Source: Haliclona indistincta
Taxonomy: Eukaryota; Porifera; Demospongiae; Haplosclerida; Chalinidae
Reading direction: 5' to 3'
Assembly (NCBI GenBank): GCA_964017065.1
Contig: OZ024792.1
Coordinates: 2,909,754-2,973,753 of the forward strand
Length of the DNA stretch: 64,000 nt
Shown one piece after another: positions 37,231 to 48,070 of this stretch; the stretch's first letter is position 1; each line of letters opens with the position of its first letter. The position numbers were made by a program, and so were the translations under genes. The notes below the pieces were generated by a model. It made no database searches. It was given only the letters and a program-made list of their open reading frames with translations, and was not told the origin of the DNA.

Positions 37231-38369
37231 TATCGTAACTAGCTACCAGACTTTAGCTTTGTTAATTTTTTTATTGCCAAATTTAAACACGCTTCTTACG
37301 GAAGTGAACATACAAAACAAAAACAAGCTGTACAATTAAAAAAAACAAAATGTGTTAAAGAATACAGAAACAAACAAAATGAAATCAAGAAATAACAAAA
37401 GTTTAATGGAACACGTACCCTGTGCGCTATGCAATGTGCAGAAATTAATGTGAATGCTACTCCTAGTGACTTCAGTGTGAACTATTTACATTAGAGTTCA
37501 GTGAACACGCGTTTAATTGTTCGCTCAGTCTCACAATTGTGGCACACCCACATACCGGAATGTTTTAATCGGCGATGTTGTTAATACGAATACATGGCCA
37601 TAGCACGCGACAGGAGACTATCTCGACTTTGCAGGCGTCTTTCAAAGAATAAATATTCAACAACCGAGCTGTTGAGAGCTATTTTATGACAATCTTCGAG
37701 CAGTAAGGCAGTAAACATGCCTTTTTGTACACACACATGGCTAAACGCTTAACCCTCTGGCGCCCATGGGTAATTAAATTATAACAAACAATGCTTGAGA
37801 AGTTAAAGTAGGTTATACAAACCAATTACATGTACACTGGGCAATTTTAAGCAGGCACTAGACACTAAATAATTTATAGTAGAAACCATTATTGTGCACC
37901 ACTAATGGTGCACTCACACAAGTGGCACCTGTTATTGGCACCCGTTAGTAGCAAACTGCTGTGCACAAGATTATATATTTTTTCCAATTGAACACTGCAA
38001 TACTGACATACAGAGCCTAGCCATTCCGGCAATTCATACACACACCAGACTGCATATTGTCATCTAGCTAACTAAATGCTAAATGGCCCAACCTTAGCCT
38101 TATTAACTTTTATTGCCACACTCTAGACGGAACTCAGCAAGCAAGCAGATGGCTTTATGAACTATAATATCTGTTATACAACTGAAAGAAACAAAATTAA
38201 TTCTTATCACAGGTGCATGGATGTGTTGTGATGGAAAATAGAACAAAATAATTATATTAGTGCAAGTACTAATTGTCTCATTAATGTTACATGTAACAAA
38301 AATTAATGTTGTACAAAAAAATTATTAGTTTTTTATTGTGCATCAATTTTTGTTCGAGACATCAGTGTT
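37231..38369. other. Intergenic stretch with two relics
   Basis: 37555-37775 is the inverted copy of the dispersed repeat at 31835-32045. 37965-38130 is a decayed copy of the receptor A first exon and its flanks (37120-37280); the ATG and signal peptide are not preserved. The rest is AT-rich and empty to my reading. Confidence 0.55.
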
Positions 38370-41300
38370 TTAAACATGATTATTTTGCATCCTGTGAATG
38401 CCGGCGGCTGGGCATAATCCCAGCAACTTTTTGGGCCTTACTATTTCAGGTGAAGTTTCTTTTTTGGGATGTTCAATTTTAGGGTCAGCATGATAACATT
38501 CCTAGAATAACATCAATTTGAATGAATCATCATATCTATAGTTGATCTAATACTGAATTTTGTACTGTCTAAAGACTCTATGTTATTTGTATTCTTTAGC
38601 TAGAATTTTCTTTGCATACCTTTTCTTCATTACTGTATGAGGTCTCAGATGAGTACCCAGTTTCATTATCCTTGTTTGATTCAGGCCTTGGCTTATTCTG
38701 TGATGCTGTAGGCGTAGTTTCATCCTTAGTCTCTAACTCAGGCATTGTGTGAGAATTTAACTCAGCTTTTGCAACCAAGTTTTCCTGCAACTACGTTGAC
38801 AAAAAATTTGTATTGACAGTAATAATTATATTTACCTCAATTTGATTATAGTCATGATGGTTGTTTTTAACCACAAGAACACCACGTTCAACTTGAGCAG
38901 ATTCAAAGTTGTCTAGTTTTTCTGAAGGCTGTAGAAATGTTAAGTTTGAGAAAGTCATAAGTTATGTCATTTACTTCAGTTGAATTTGGCGATACACTGC
39001 CAAAGTCACTTGATGCACTAGCCTGAGAATTAATAACAGTAAAAATTATTATTAACTTAAACAGCTAACAAACTAACCAGTGAGGACGACACAAAGACAG
39101 GATGATCAGACATATTTGTCGCCATTGCAGGAGAAATAGCATAGTCGTCTATTGATTTTTCTGAGTGATCTACTTCTGATTCTTTTGATTCTGGTGATAC
39201 TTCTGATTCTGGTGATACTTTTGGTTCTTTTAAGTCTGGTGATAATTCTGATTCTGGTGATACTTCTGATTCTTTTAAGTCTGGTGATAATTCTGATTCT
39301 GGTGATACTTCTGATTCTTTTAAGTCTGGTGATACTTCTGATTCTTCTGATTCTTTTAAGTCTGGTGATACTTCTGATTCTGGTGATACTTCTGGTTCTT
39401 TTAAGTCTGGTGATACTTCTGATTCTTTTAAGTCTGGTGATAATTCTGATTCTTCTGATTCTTTTAAGTCTGGTGATACTTCTGATTCTGGTGATACTTC
39501 TGGTTCTTTTAAGTCTGGTGATACTTCTGATTCTGGTGATACTTCTGGTTCTTTTAAGTCTGGTACAGGTCCTCCTTTCCCCAAATCAACAATAACCTTG
39601 GCATCAACAAAAATTCACAGGTTTTAATAATAATCATTACTTCCTAAGTAAACAAGCACTCTGCTCACTTGATTCTGACGCAGTGTATATTTTTCTTTTT
39701 TACTTCTTACCACTACAAAGTATAATAATAATATTATGACGAGAGCAATAATAATGCATAAGCCAGCAGCAGTGGCAGCAACAAAGCCAATAATGTAAGG
39801 ATTTGTATGAGCTGTAGAAGAAGCAAAACATACACTAGTGACTTTCTACTGATAAGAACTGACATACATGTTGTTTTGGGTGTCACTGTGGTAGAGGGAG
39901 CAATTGTGTTACTGTCTTGTGATGATAAATCTGCAATGTTATAATAATGTGCTATACTTGTAAATAAAACAGCAAACCTGACTCTAAAAAAGTAGGACTT
40001 GTGATTTGTATTAGTTTATCAAAATTTAATGCTGGTTGATCGTCTTCAGGTTCATCAAACACTGCCACGCTGTATTCTCCAGCTGGTATATCAGTAATGT
40101 TGACCGATCCTCTAATATCACCACTAGGTCTCTGCAGTGTTCTGTTAGTGGTATATTGACTCTGGTCATCTTGTATCACTACAATCCCTGGTGCTGTTGA
40201 ATTAATAGCAAATGTACACTCGACCAAGATAGAGATATTGTCAGTGTGTACATCACAGTCTTGAACATGGAATGTACCTGAAGATGCACACAAAAATAGA
40301 ATTGAAAACAACAGTATAAAACCAACTTACTGGTATTCTGTACAACCGTTTGAACACCATCATTGCTAAGGACACTTAGTATAATTGTTAGTCTCTGTTT
40401 TGGGAAGAATTTCTCAGTCAATGTCTTACTTACAAAAGCAGTCGATTCTGTCAAGTTTTCTTGTTTTGTAACGATAGTTCTTGATTTGTTATTAAATTTA
40501 ATTAGTAAGCGTTGTTCAGGACAAGATATCTTGAGACCATTGGATAGCTATGGAATTAAAGCCCAAAAATTTGTACATGTACATATAATGTAAATGAGAG
40601 GAGAGTACCTCAAGCTGTACTGTTAGGTTTACTTGAACTTCATTGTTGTAGTTAATGATTTCCACTTGTGACTCTTTATTTATAATCTCGTAGTTACCTA
40701 CACGTAGATACAGATATACAGATTATTTTAACTATCAGCTTAAACCAATCACCTCCTGGAGTTCTCACGGTAACATTCACTGACGTGCTATTACTGTGCA
40801 ATACTGTAACACTGGCTGTGATATCCTCACAAAATGGAATAGCTGATTCGATGGAATAGTTAGTTGTACTAGTAGTGTTGTTGATGATGGTTTGATTCTT
40901 GATAGACACTGTCAGTTGATAGAAATGCCCTTTACTGTTTGGTGGGGGGTCCCACTGCACAGTTTTGAATGATTGATCAAAATTCACATTAGCAACTTGA
41001 ATGTTATCAGGATAGTTCACGGTCCCTGCATAGGTAATAATAATAATTTTATTGTTGTTTTTAGATGTAGAGAGAACTGTGTGTAGAATACCTGAAAGTA
41101 CTATCAGAGTAGCTCTGTCGCTGTCAGCGGTGACAGTATAGTTTTTTGACAATATTTGACACCGTATAGTAGTCCCATTGTTTTCTGGTGTTGCAGGCAC
41201 GGTGAGAATGGACTGTACATTGCCCGGGGATGGGTTCGTTGTGTTTTCGGTTATGCCTCTTTCAGCAATTTCGGTAACATCTGGTGTTCCCTCGGTTGTA

Positions 41301-41506
41301 TTTGATACTTTTACGAGCCACCGCAAAAACTTGTCAGTTCCAGCACAAAAGAAATAGTCAATCACTCCAGCAGGAGAAGTTTTTGACACTGGGCTCTGAC
41401 TTATGACCGCTGAGGTGACAACGAATACCGCTGATATTAGACAAAAAATAAATGCCGCTCTGGGCCGATATCTTGAAGAAAAGACTTGCGCAATATGGAG
41501 TGACAT
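38370..41506 (-). CDS. Ig/FN3 single-pass receptor B with acidic repeat tail
   Basis: Exons (minus): 41092-41506, 40753-41025, 40609-40697, 40331-40547, 39978-40277, 39867-39930, 39711-39811, 39077-39597, 38975-39022, 38836-38938, 38620-38790 and 38370-38501. Order: signal/anchor (FIFCLISAVFVVTSAVI), Ig-like region (YFFCAGTDKFLRW ... NGTTIRC), FN3 (KTVQWDPPPNSKG ... VRTPG), beta-rich region, the TFHVQDCDVHT exon, a Ser/Thr stalk, a transmembrane helix (GFVAATAAGLCIIIALVIIL) and a cytoplasmic tail of about 300 residues. The tail begins with a long array of SPDLKE/SEVSPESE units and has no NPxY. It is a paralogue of receptor A with a different tail. Confidence 0.75.
39180..39560 (-). repeat. 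Coding repeat: acidic SPDLKE / SEVSPESE array
   Basis: About 380 bases in one exon of receptor B are built from 15-, 18- and 24-base modules coding for SPDLKE-x-E, SEVSPE and SEESE. The modules vary by single bases, mainly Val/Leu and Ser/Pro exchanges, as expected from slippage and unequal exchange. The reverse strand gives a hydrophobic frame (VILLILVILL), which is an artefact. Confidence 0.85.
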
Positions 41507-42173
41507 TGTTTTCTGCAATAACAGCATAAATATGGTGCAACAACAAAGCAAGCAGCCAGCCTGACAGTCACGCGCTTATACCCCCAGCTAGTATGAATAC
41601 TGTTGCGGATATAATAGCTAAGAAAGACAACAGTAAAATAGATCTAAGTGAGAGAATGAGTCACTTTCTCTTTGGTTTAGACAAGTCTGCCCTGCAATAA
41701 TAAAAAAAAGAATATTCTCAAGACAGTGATATTTTCATTCGTTTGTAAGTTGTGATGGAGGCCAGTGAGTACAATGTAAGGAGTCTGAGCACTCTCCTGT
41801 TTCTGACGCTGCATTTCAACTGTTTCGAGAGGAGTGTCCACAATACAACAAATATAACTCACAAATTCTCGTTTTGCATAGAATGTGAAGACCAGAAGTA
41901 TGACGTTGACCAATCAAACTCAGTTTTGGTCAAAGTGTATCAAGAGTATTAGCAATTGTCGTGCAATATGTCATACTTTCGGTCTTCATATTCAATGCAA
42001 GATCCACTGTACGTGCTAATTTTTCTCTATGCCAGTGATATACAAACTGATTACTTTAAGTTCATTATTATGCTATACAGATGGCAATAGCAAATTAAAA
42101 TCAGTCACTTTCTCTTTGTCTTTGACAAGTCCGCCCTAAAAATGAATAAGTGATATCAATACATTAAAATGTT
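41507..42173. other. Intergenic stretch with a SART1 exon relic and a MITE
   Basis: 41655-41835 is a diverged copy of the last SART1 exon and its downstream flank (42110-42290): minus strand ETVEMQRQKQESAQTPYIVL is kept, the end differs. 41874-42000 is an inverted-repeat element, listed separately. Confidence 0.7.
41874..42000. mobile_element. Short inverted-repeat element (MITE-like)
   Basis: About 30-base imperfect inverted ends ('ttgcatagaatgtgaagacc' and its mirror) enclose about 65 bases. The inner part 'gaagtatgacgttgaccaat' is shared with the MITE at 22478-22641, so both probably belong to one family. It has inserted into or next to the relic SART1 exon. Confidence 0.7.
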
Positions 42174-45100
42174 TCATTCATACGTGTGCACATTCTGATG
42201 GTAGCCTGTGAGTACAATGTAAGGAGTCTGAGCACTCTCTTGTTTTTGACGCTGCATCTCAACTGTCTGGAGAGGAGTGTCTACAATACTGGATCGGTTC
42301 AGGAACTGTAAGACAGAGGTTAACAATGTATGCTATGCAACAACTGGTAATATATAACTAACAAATTCCTCCTGTTGTCTCTTTAATCGTTTCTCTGTCT
42401 TCCTCTTTCCTGAACCTTTACCGTGAAATTTGTGTGACATTTGACGAAATGCCTATAAATATCAGACAAACGATAGTACCCACAGCTAGCAGACGAGGAG
42501 TACCTCTTTAGGTGCTAAACAGCGTCCAAGGTTATCCACATACTCAATCTTGACCTCAGGAATGTAATCTTTCTTCTCAGGAAACGGCATGTCACGCAAG
42601 TGACCATCACTAAAACAATAGAAGAGTTAAGCAATACTGCTAGAGTGCAGTGCACCTACCGATCTCTGTCTCTTTCTCTTTTCCTCTCTCGTTCATAATC
42701 ACTGAAATATGAGCAATAATTATAGTAAAATAATAAAAATAATAATACTTACGCATCTCTAACGCCCACATTGTAGCCCTCTACTTTAACATAGGACGAA
42801 CTCTCTCTTAATCTCCTCATCTTAGCGTCTTCTTCCTCCTCAAATAATCCCTTTCTCACTGCCATCTGCAAAGCAGCAGTCATTCCTGCCGACACCACTG
42901 GTTCGGCCTCCTGGTACAGCTCATCTTCCTAAGAGACCATCAAATGGTAGCCATTACTACAGCATCACCATACCTCGGTTAGTCTTCTTTTCTTCTTGGT
43001 CCCATCATCCTGCACTGCTTCCCAACCTCCCTCCTCTTCCTGTGAATTTCTCACACAAACCATCAAATCACATCTTCATCAATCTTACCATTTTCTCATC
43101 GGCTGCTTCAACATCGTCAAAGGTTTCATCGTCCTCTTCAGTTGCTTTCCATTTATCAGCTACAGAGCACAGTGTGTGTGCAACACTACAATGCTGTTAG
43201 TACGCTCTTACGTTTTTCTTCTTTCTCTTCACCAAGATGACGGCAGAACTCGGACAGTGTGTCTAGTACTATTTGAGGCTCTGCTTCGTTATTTCCTTCA
43301 CCAGTAGATTCAACAGCTTCAGCCTTTACCTTAGCTAACATGCTGCTCACTCGTGAGGCTCCACGAGGATCGGTGCTCTTCAGCTTCATTTGGAGCAGCC
43401 GTCTTGTCCTGGAAAGAAAGAGATGAAACAATTGACACAAGCTCTTACTGTAGTGCACCTCTTGAGGGCGGAGTCTGTCTGGGCATCTGCCTCGTCCAGT
43501 AATGAGAACTCTGAGGACCCTATAAGGAATAAACAGGACTAGTTACAAAAACAGGTTACAGCACAAACACACTAACCTGGCTTGGTATCAACCTCCATAT
43601 TCTCTTCTTCAATAATACGTTTCCCATGATCCCTAAAAGTGAATAATTTCTATAAAAAAGTCAGCTTTTAGTTCAGGCACATACTTGGATTCTTGGCTTT
43701 CATCACCACGCTCTGCCAACGGTATAAGATCGTCAGCCTTTAGTTTTCCTTTTCTGACTTTTCTTCTCTTTTTCGGTTTACGGAAGGCAACCATTTCTTC
43801 GGCAGTGAAATACTCAGAAGCAACAACTGCTGGTAGCTTTTGAAGAGAAACGCGACCCTCTTGCAGTCGCTGTTTAATTCGTTCTTTCTCCCTCTCTTCT
43901 TCTTGGGCATCGAATGATCCGCCAGAACTGAGAGTAAACGTCTTCTTCTGCACTCCTTCTATCTCCTCATCGTACTTATTCAAAAGCGTTTTTGTTTTGG
44001 GCTAATGCACAAACACACACTCACACAATACCCACCATCACACTCACCAGTCCATACTCATCCATCTCTTCCTCCTCATATGGACAGTAGTCTGACTTGT
44101 CTCGCTTCAGCTTTACATTCCGCTCAGCGTTCTCATGATCCTTCATTAGAACATTAACCAGCACATCTTCTCCCTCTTCTAACACGCCTGTATGAATAAA
44201 CATCAAAAATTAAGAATACGCAACTCTGACTAGAATGAAAAATTATTTGTAATAGTGTTTGCTATAAGTTATATACTCTCACACCTGTGTCTTTGAGTGT
44301 CAGCACAACACTAGAGCCTTCCTACATGTAGTAATAGAAAGAAAAATAATAAATTATACAATTGTTTGTATGCGCTCTATATGCACTTGTTTTTTTGGTG
44401 TTTTTTTTCCAAAGTGCTAATAATACACAAAGAGGTACAAATCTTACCCGAAATCGTTCTTGAGTATGTTCCACAGTAATACCAGCAAGGTCTTGTGAGG
44501 TATAGGACTAGCAATGAGTAGCAAAAATATTCAATAAGTACCAAAGAATATTCAACAAGCACCTAAATTTTAGTGACTGCATGCTGCATGAATTTATAAA
44601 CCTGTCTTTCCTCTGTGAAAGCCTTATCAACAAGGTCACTGACACCAAACTCTTCATCCATTTCTTCCAGTATTTGAGCCTGCAGTGACAGACTGTCACC
44701 GAGCAGCAACACTCACTGAGCACACAAACCCTCTTCTTAGCTAGCTCCTTCTCCTTCTCAATCTCTCTCATTCTGATGACCCATTGAGCTGTACTCTCTT
44801 CTTCATCAGCCTCTCCAAGACCCTTCACAGTGCTGGAATCAAGCACATCAAAGCAAGTGATCAACAGGCATCAGCACCACTCACCGCAATTTCTTAGTTA
44901 TCTCTCGTGATTCTCTCATAACCTCCATCTTATCTCTCAGCTGCAAGTAGAGCAAGATAAAAATTAAGATCAAAATAATACCTGGTATCACCTTCTCCGT
45001 TAATTTAGCATCACCAATGTTCTTAGGCGGTGCATGAACCTCAACCGTCTTCATAGCAGGAATGGCTGACGCTACAAACTAGCAGTTCAGTTCAGTCCCA

Positions 45101-45786
45101 GTGATAAGCAACTCACAGTCTGCCTCAAGTGTGGCTGCTGCCTCTTCTCCTCCTGCTCCTTCTTCCTGTGATGGTGGTTGACTAGTCACTGCAGTCTCCA
45201 CTACCAGTGGTTTCAATCCCAGCTGTGCTCTTAGCTTGCTGATATAGGGTAGACGCTGTAGGTTAGCAAGCACAGTAGATTATCATGAGTGACTCACTTG
45301 GTCTCCTCTATGCTGAGTGAAACATCCCCTCCAGCACTCTTTGACACCACAGGGGAGTCTTCATTGTCCTCATGCCGGCTATGGATATAATTTTCAATCC
45401 TTACAACACAACTGATCTAAGTTTGCCTTACGAGTCAGTTTTAGCCTTGTGGCTCTCATGTTCTGACTCTCTCTTCTTACTATCCTCCTTGGACCTTTCC
45501 TTACTTCTCTCGCTTCTTTCCTTCGATTTGGTTCTATCACTGTCTCTCTTGGATGATTCTATGACAAGTGATATTAATAGTACTACCAACTCCCTATCTC
45601 TAGCTCACTACTGCTACGATAATCATCTTCCTCATCTTTAGAGTGTCTGTGCTTCTTGTGTCTTTTTTCTCTAGACTCTCCTTCGTTGTCACTGTCTGAA
45701 CCATGTCGTTTGCGTCGCTTTTCTTTTTCACTGTGTTTGCTTCTCCCAGAACCTTCCTTATCTCTCTCCTTGTCTTTCTTGCCCAT
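42174..45786 (-). CDS. SART1: SART1 / Snu66, U4/U6.U5 tri-snRNP protein
   Basis: A splicing protein needed to recruit the tri-snRNP to the pre-spliceosome. Start at 45786 (MGKKDKERDKEG), stop at 42174-42176; about 18 short exons. Visible blocks in order: an RS/RD-rich N-terminus, SIEETN joined to KLRAQLGLKPL, AAWVIRM-like REIEKEKELAKKR, ILEEMDEEFGVSDLV, GVLEEGEDVLVNV, CPYEEEEMDEYGL, LLNKYDEEIEG, ASEYFTAEEMVAF, ADDLIPL, EFCRHLGE, AALQMAVRKGLF, VKIEYVD..GR.LAPKEAFRQMSHKFHGKGSGKRKTEKR and QESAQTPYIVLTG. These follow the human protein end to end. An ATG in frame further upstream (45876) is less likely because the family starts with a short M-G-x-x-K. It lies 147 bases downstream of the TM2-domain gene on the same strand. 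Confidence 0.93.
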
Positions 45787-45932
45787 TTCAAGCTTTTGTA
45801 AACTCGTACTCGCGCCTTCTTCGTCACCAGCATGCACGTTGAACGAGTAGGCGTGTACAAAAGGCGTGGTTAACATACTAAATTTTTGCCTGTTTAGCTT
45901 GAAAATGATAATAAAATTTTACAGTACAAAAT

Positions 45933-46693
45933 TTAATTGTATTTAAGAGAACAGCCGTTTCCATCAGGACGATCATTGAGTGAGAACACAGCAAGATCCA
46001 CGGCCCACCAAAATATAATCGCAAACGACACAAGACACACAACGAAAAGCAAAAACAGAAACAAACAAATGAACACAGACTCTCCATCGTAGCAATCACA
46101 ACAATCCTCAAACTCGTCATCACAGCAAATTATGCAGCATCCACAACCAAAACACGTGCATAAGCTGAGAAGTAAGATAGCTAGCAAACTGAGCTGAACC
46201 CAACCCAGTACGTATTGTCCGATGTACAAATTAGCAGCGCCTGTCGATGAAAGAAATATTGAAAGCAAAAGAGCTGTTTCCTGTGACTTGCGATTATCAA
46301 TACACGTGTCTGTTGAATTATTGTATCCAAAACAAGGACTTTGTAAGACACATTGACCAGAGGTAGTGTTAGGAGTGAAGCATCGTAAGCACAGGCATGC
46401 TCCATCAACACACGATACTAGATCACTGGGTACAGTCGGATAATCAACTGGAGCACACTCATAGTCACCTGTGCATGGTTGCTGGGTCAAACTATGAGAC
46501 AAGAATAAAAATGAGGTCAGAGATTCACCCAAAAAGAATATATTATAATAAATACAGATAAAAAAGAAAGAAGAGGTCACACGTACCTGAAAACTAGTTG
46601 TTCTCTAACAGATCGTCTCGATATTGGCAAAGAAGCTACAGAGGATAAGATAGAGAGTAGAATGAACGCAAACCCAATGGACTGGACGTCCAT
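45933..46693 (-). CDS. TM2-domain membrane protein
   Basis: Two exons (46587-46693 and 45933-46491). Signal peptide (FAFILLSILSSVASLP), a short Cys-rich ectodomain (C-x5-C ... CVDGACLCLRCF ... CFGYN) and then the TM2 pair: ETALLLSIFLSSTGAANLYIGQ, a turn, and VQLSLLAILLLSLC. A cytoplasmic Cys-rich loop (CGCCIICCDDEFEDCCDCYD) and a further helix (LFVVCLVSFAIIFWWAVDL) follow, ending NGCSL. The usual DRF of the TM2 turn is not seen; TGAANLYIG takes its place. TM2 proteins sit in the endomembrane or plasma membrane. Exact role unknown. Confidence 0.8.
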
Positions 46694-46777
46694 GACTCGC
46701 GGACCACGAGTAACTCAGAGAACAGCTTGATCAAGCATATGGGTGTGTTCAAACAGTGGGCGTGGCTGGGTTAGTAA
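46694..46777. promoter_or_regulatory. Very short shared promoter of the TM2 gene (-) and COMMD1 (+)
   Basis: Only 84 bases separate the two start codons, so the core promoters must overlap or lie inside first exons. No TATA-like element was seen. Inference from geometry. Confidence 0.5.
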
Positions 46778-47937
46778 ATGGCTGAAATCGACAAAGCTCT
46801 GCTTGGATTCCTGACGGGCTTGGCCCGTCGAAAATACTGTGGAGAAGAACAGTTCACAGACCAGTTTTTGAGAGAAGAGGTACTGGGAAATATGAAAGAG
46901 GACGGTAAGTACACATCGCTATCTATGGTGGGTCATGTGATCACTTTTGCTTCTTTATAATAGAGTACGAGCCATTTCTACGGAAGTACCAAGCTTTACT
47001 GGCTAATATGGTGTCAGCTGATATGGACTACACGCAGCTTGATGCATTCTTAACCTCACAGATGAAAAAGAGACAGGTTTGCATTATGCCTAATGCGCTG
47101 ATGCGCATTAGGCATCAGGTTTGGTCTTGCACCAAACCAGCTGTGTAACTCAGTTCTGGTCATCTTGTTGGGTCCCCAAAAGCACACTCATTGAGATTTC
47201 TTTCTTGATGGTTGCAAAAAGCACTAGTTACTTTACAGCCTTTTGCAGTCTCTGTGATTATCTGATAGGTGTGGCAGTCAATAACAATAATTTCTTGCAC
47301 GAGAAGTTAGCTAGTAGCAGGCTAGTAACATAGTTTTGTGCGGTGAATGTATCTCGCAAAAAAATTAATAATTTTACGTGCACTTCATTTTTAAAAAAGA
47401 TTTTGGCACCATCAGCACGCTAATGGAGAGCTGTGTTTGTGTTAACAATTGCTGTGTGATTCATGATAATTATTTGGAGCTGTACAGTAGTCAAAAAAAA
47501 TATTTTACTCTAGGGGGCTCTATCTGAACAAGAAGCTGCTACTATTCGAAAGTTCTGGAAGACACAGAAGGACAAGGTACAATCATGTGATGAATAGAGT
47601 CCACTATATCAGTATCTGTAACACAGATCCACTCCATGTTAGTGAACTCTAGCGTGTGGGAACAGACTCTGAAGTCCTCTTCCTGGCGTGTGGATGTACG
47701 TACTAAAAGCCGACACCTCGACCAGCTCAATCAACCATCTGCCATTGTTGAGTTGAAGCTTGGACCAGCAACATCTGAACAGGTATGAATTACACAGTAG
47801 CCCTGTATTACACTGTTTCGTTGTTGCTCTAGGTATCAGAAGTTGTTAGATTTGAACTAGATAGTGACAAACTGAGTCAACTATTATCACAAGTAGAAGA
47901 GATCCAGAAAGCAGTTGATACTAACATGCACGTGTGA
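46778..47937 (+). CDS. COMMD1: COMM domain-containing protein 1
   Basis: COMMD1 is part of the Commander complex in endosomal recycling. Exons 46778-46904, 46964-47076, 47514-47576, 47627-47782 and 47833-47937. Residues 1-30 are a helix with GFLTGLARRKYCGEEQF, then SADMDYTQLDAFLTSQMKK, IRKFWKTQKDKIH, and the COMM domain SSSWRVDVRTKSRH..QL..PSAIVELKLG. This order, and the phrase SADMD-QL-AFLT-Q, is specific for COMMD1 among the ten paralogues. Total about 187 residues, the usual length. Its start lies 84 bases from that of the divergent TM2 gene; it converges on creatine kinase. Confidence 0.93.
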
Positions 47938-48070
47938 ACATGAACAGTAGTTATTGTGTTAAAATCTTTTTGTTGTTGTTATGTGTTGTCACACAACATG
48001 GTGATAATAGAATAGCTACTTTGCACTAGTTATGCTATTAGACAGTTCTCTTGAACTTGGATACTGCTAG

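Noticed and set aside
39152..39595. Plus-strand frame of 147 residues, very hydrophobic
   Set aside because: It is antisense to the acidic repeat exon of receptor B; the base pattern forces Leu/Ile/Val codons on the other strand.
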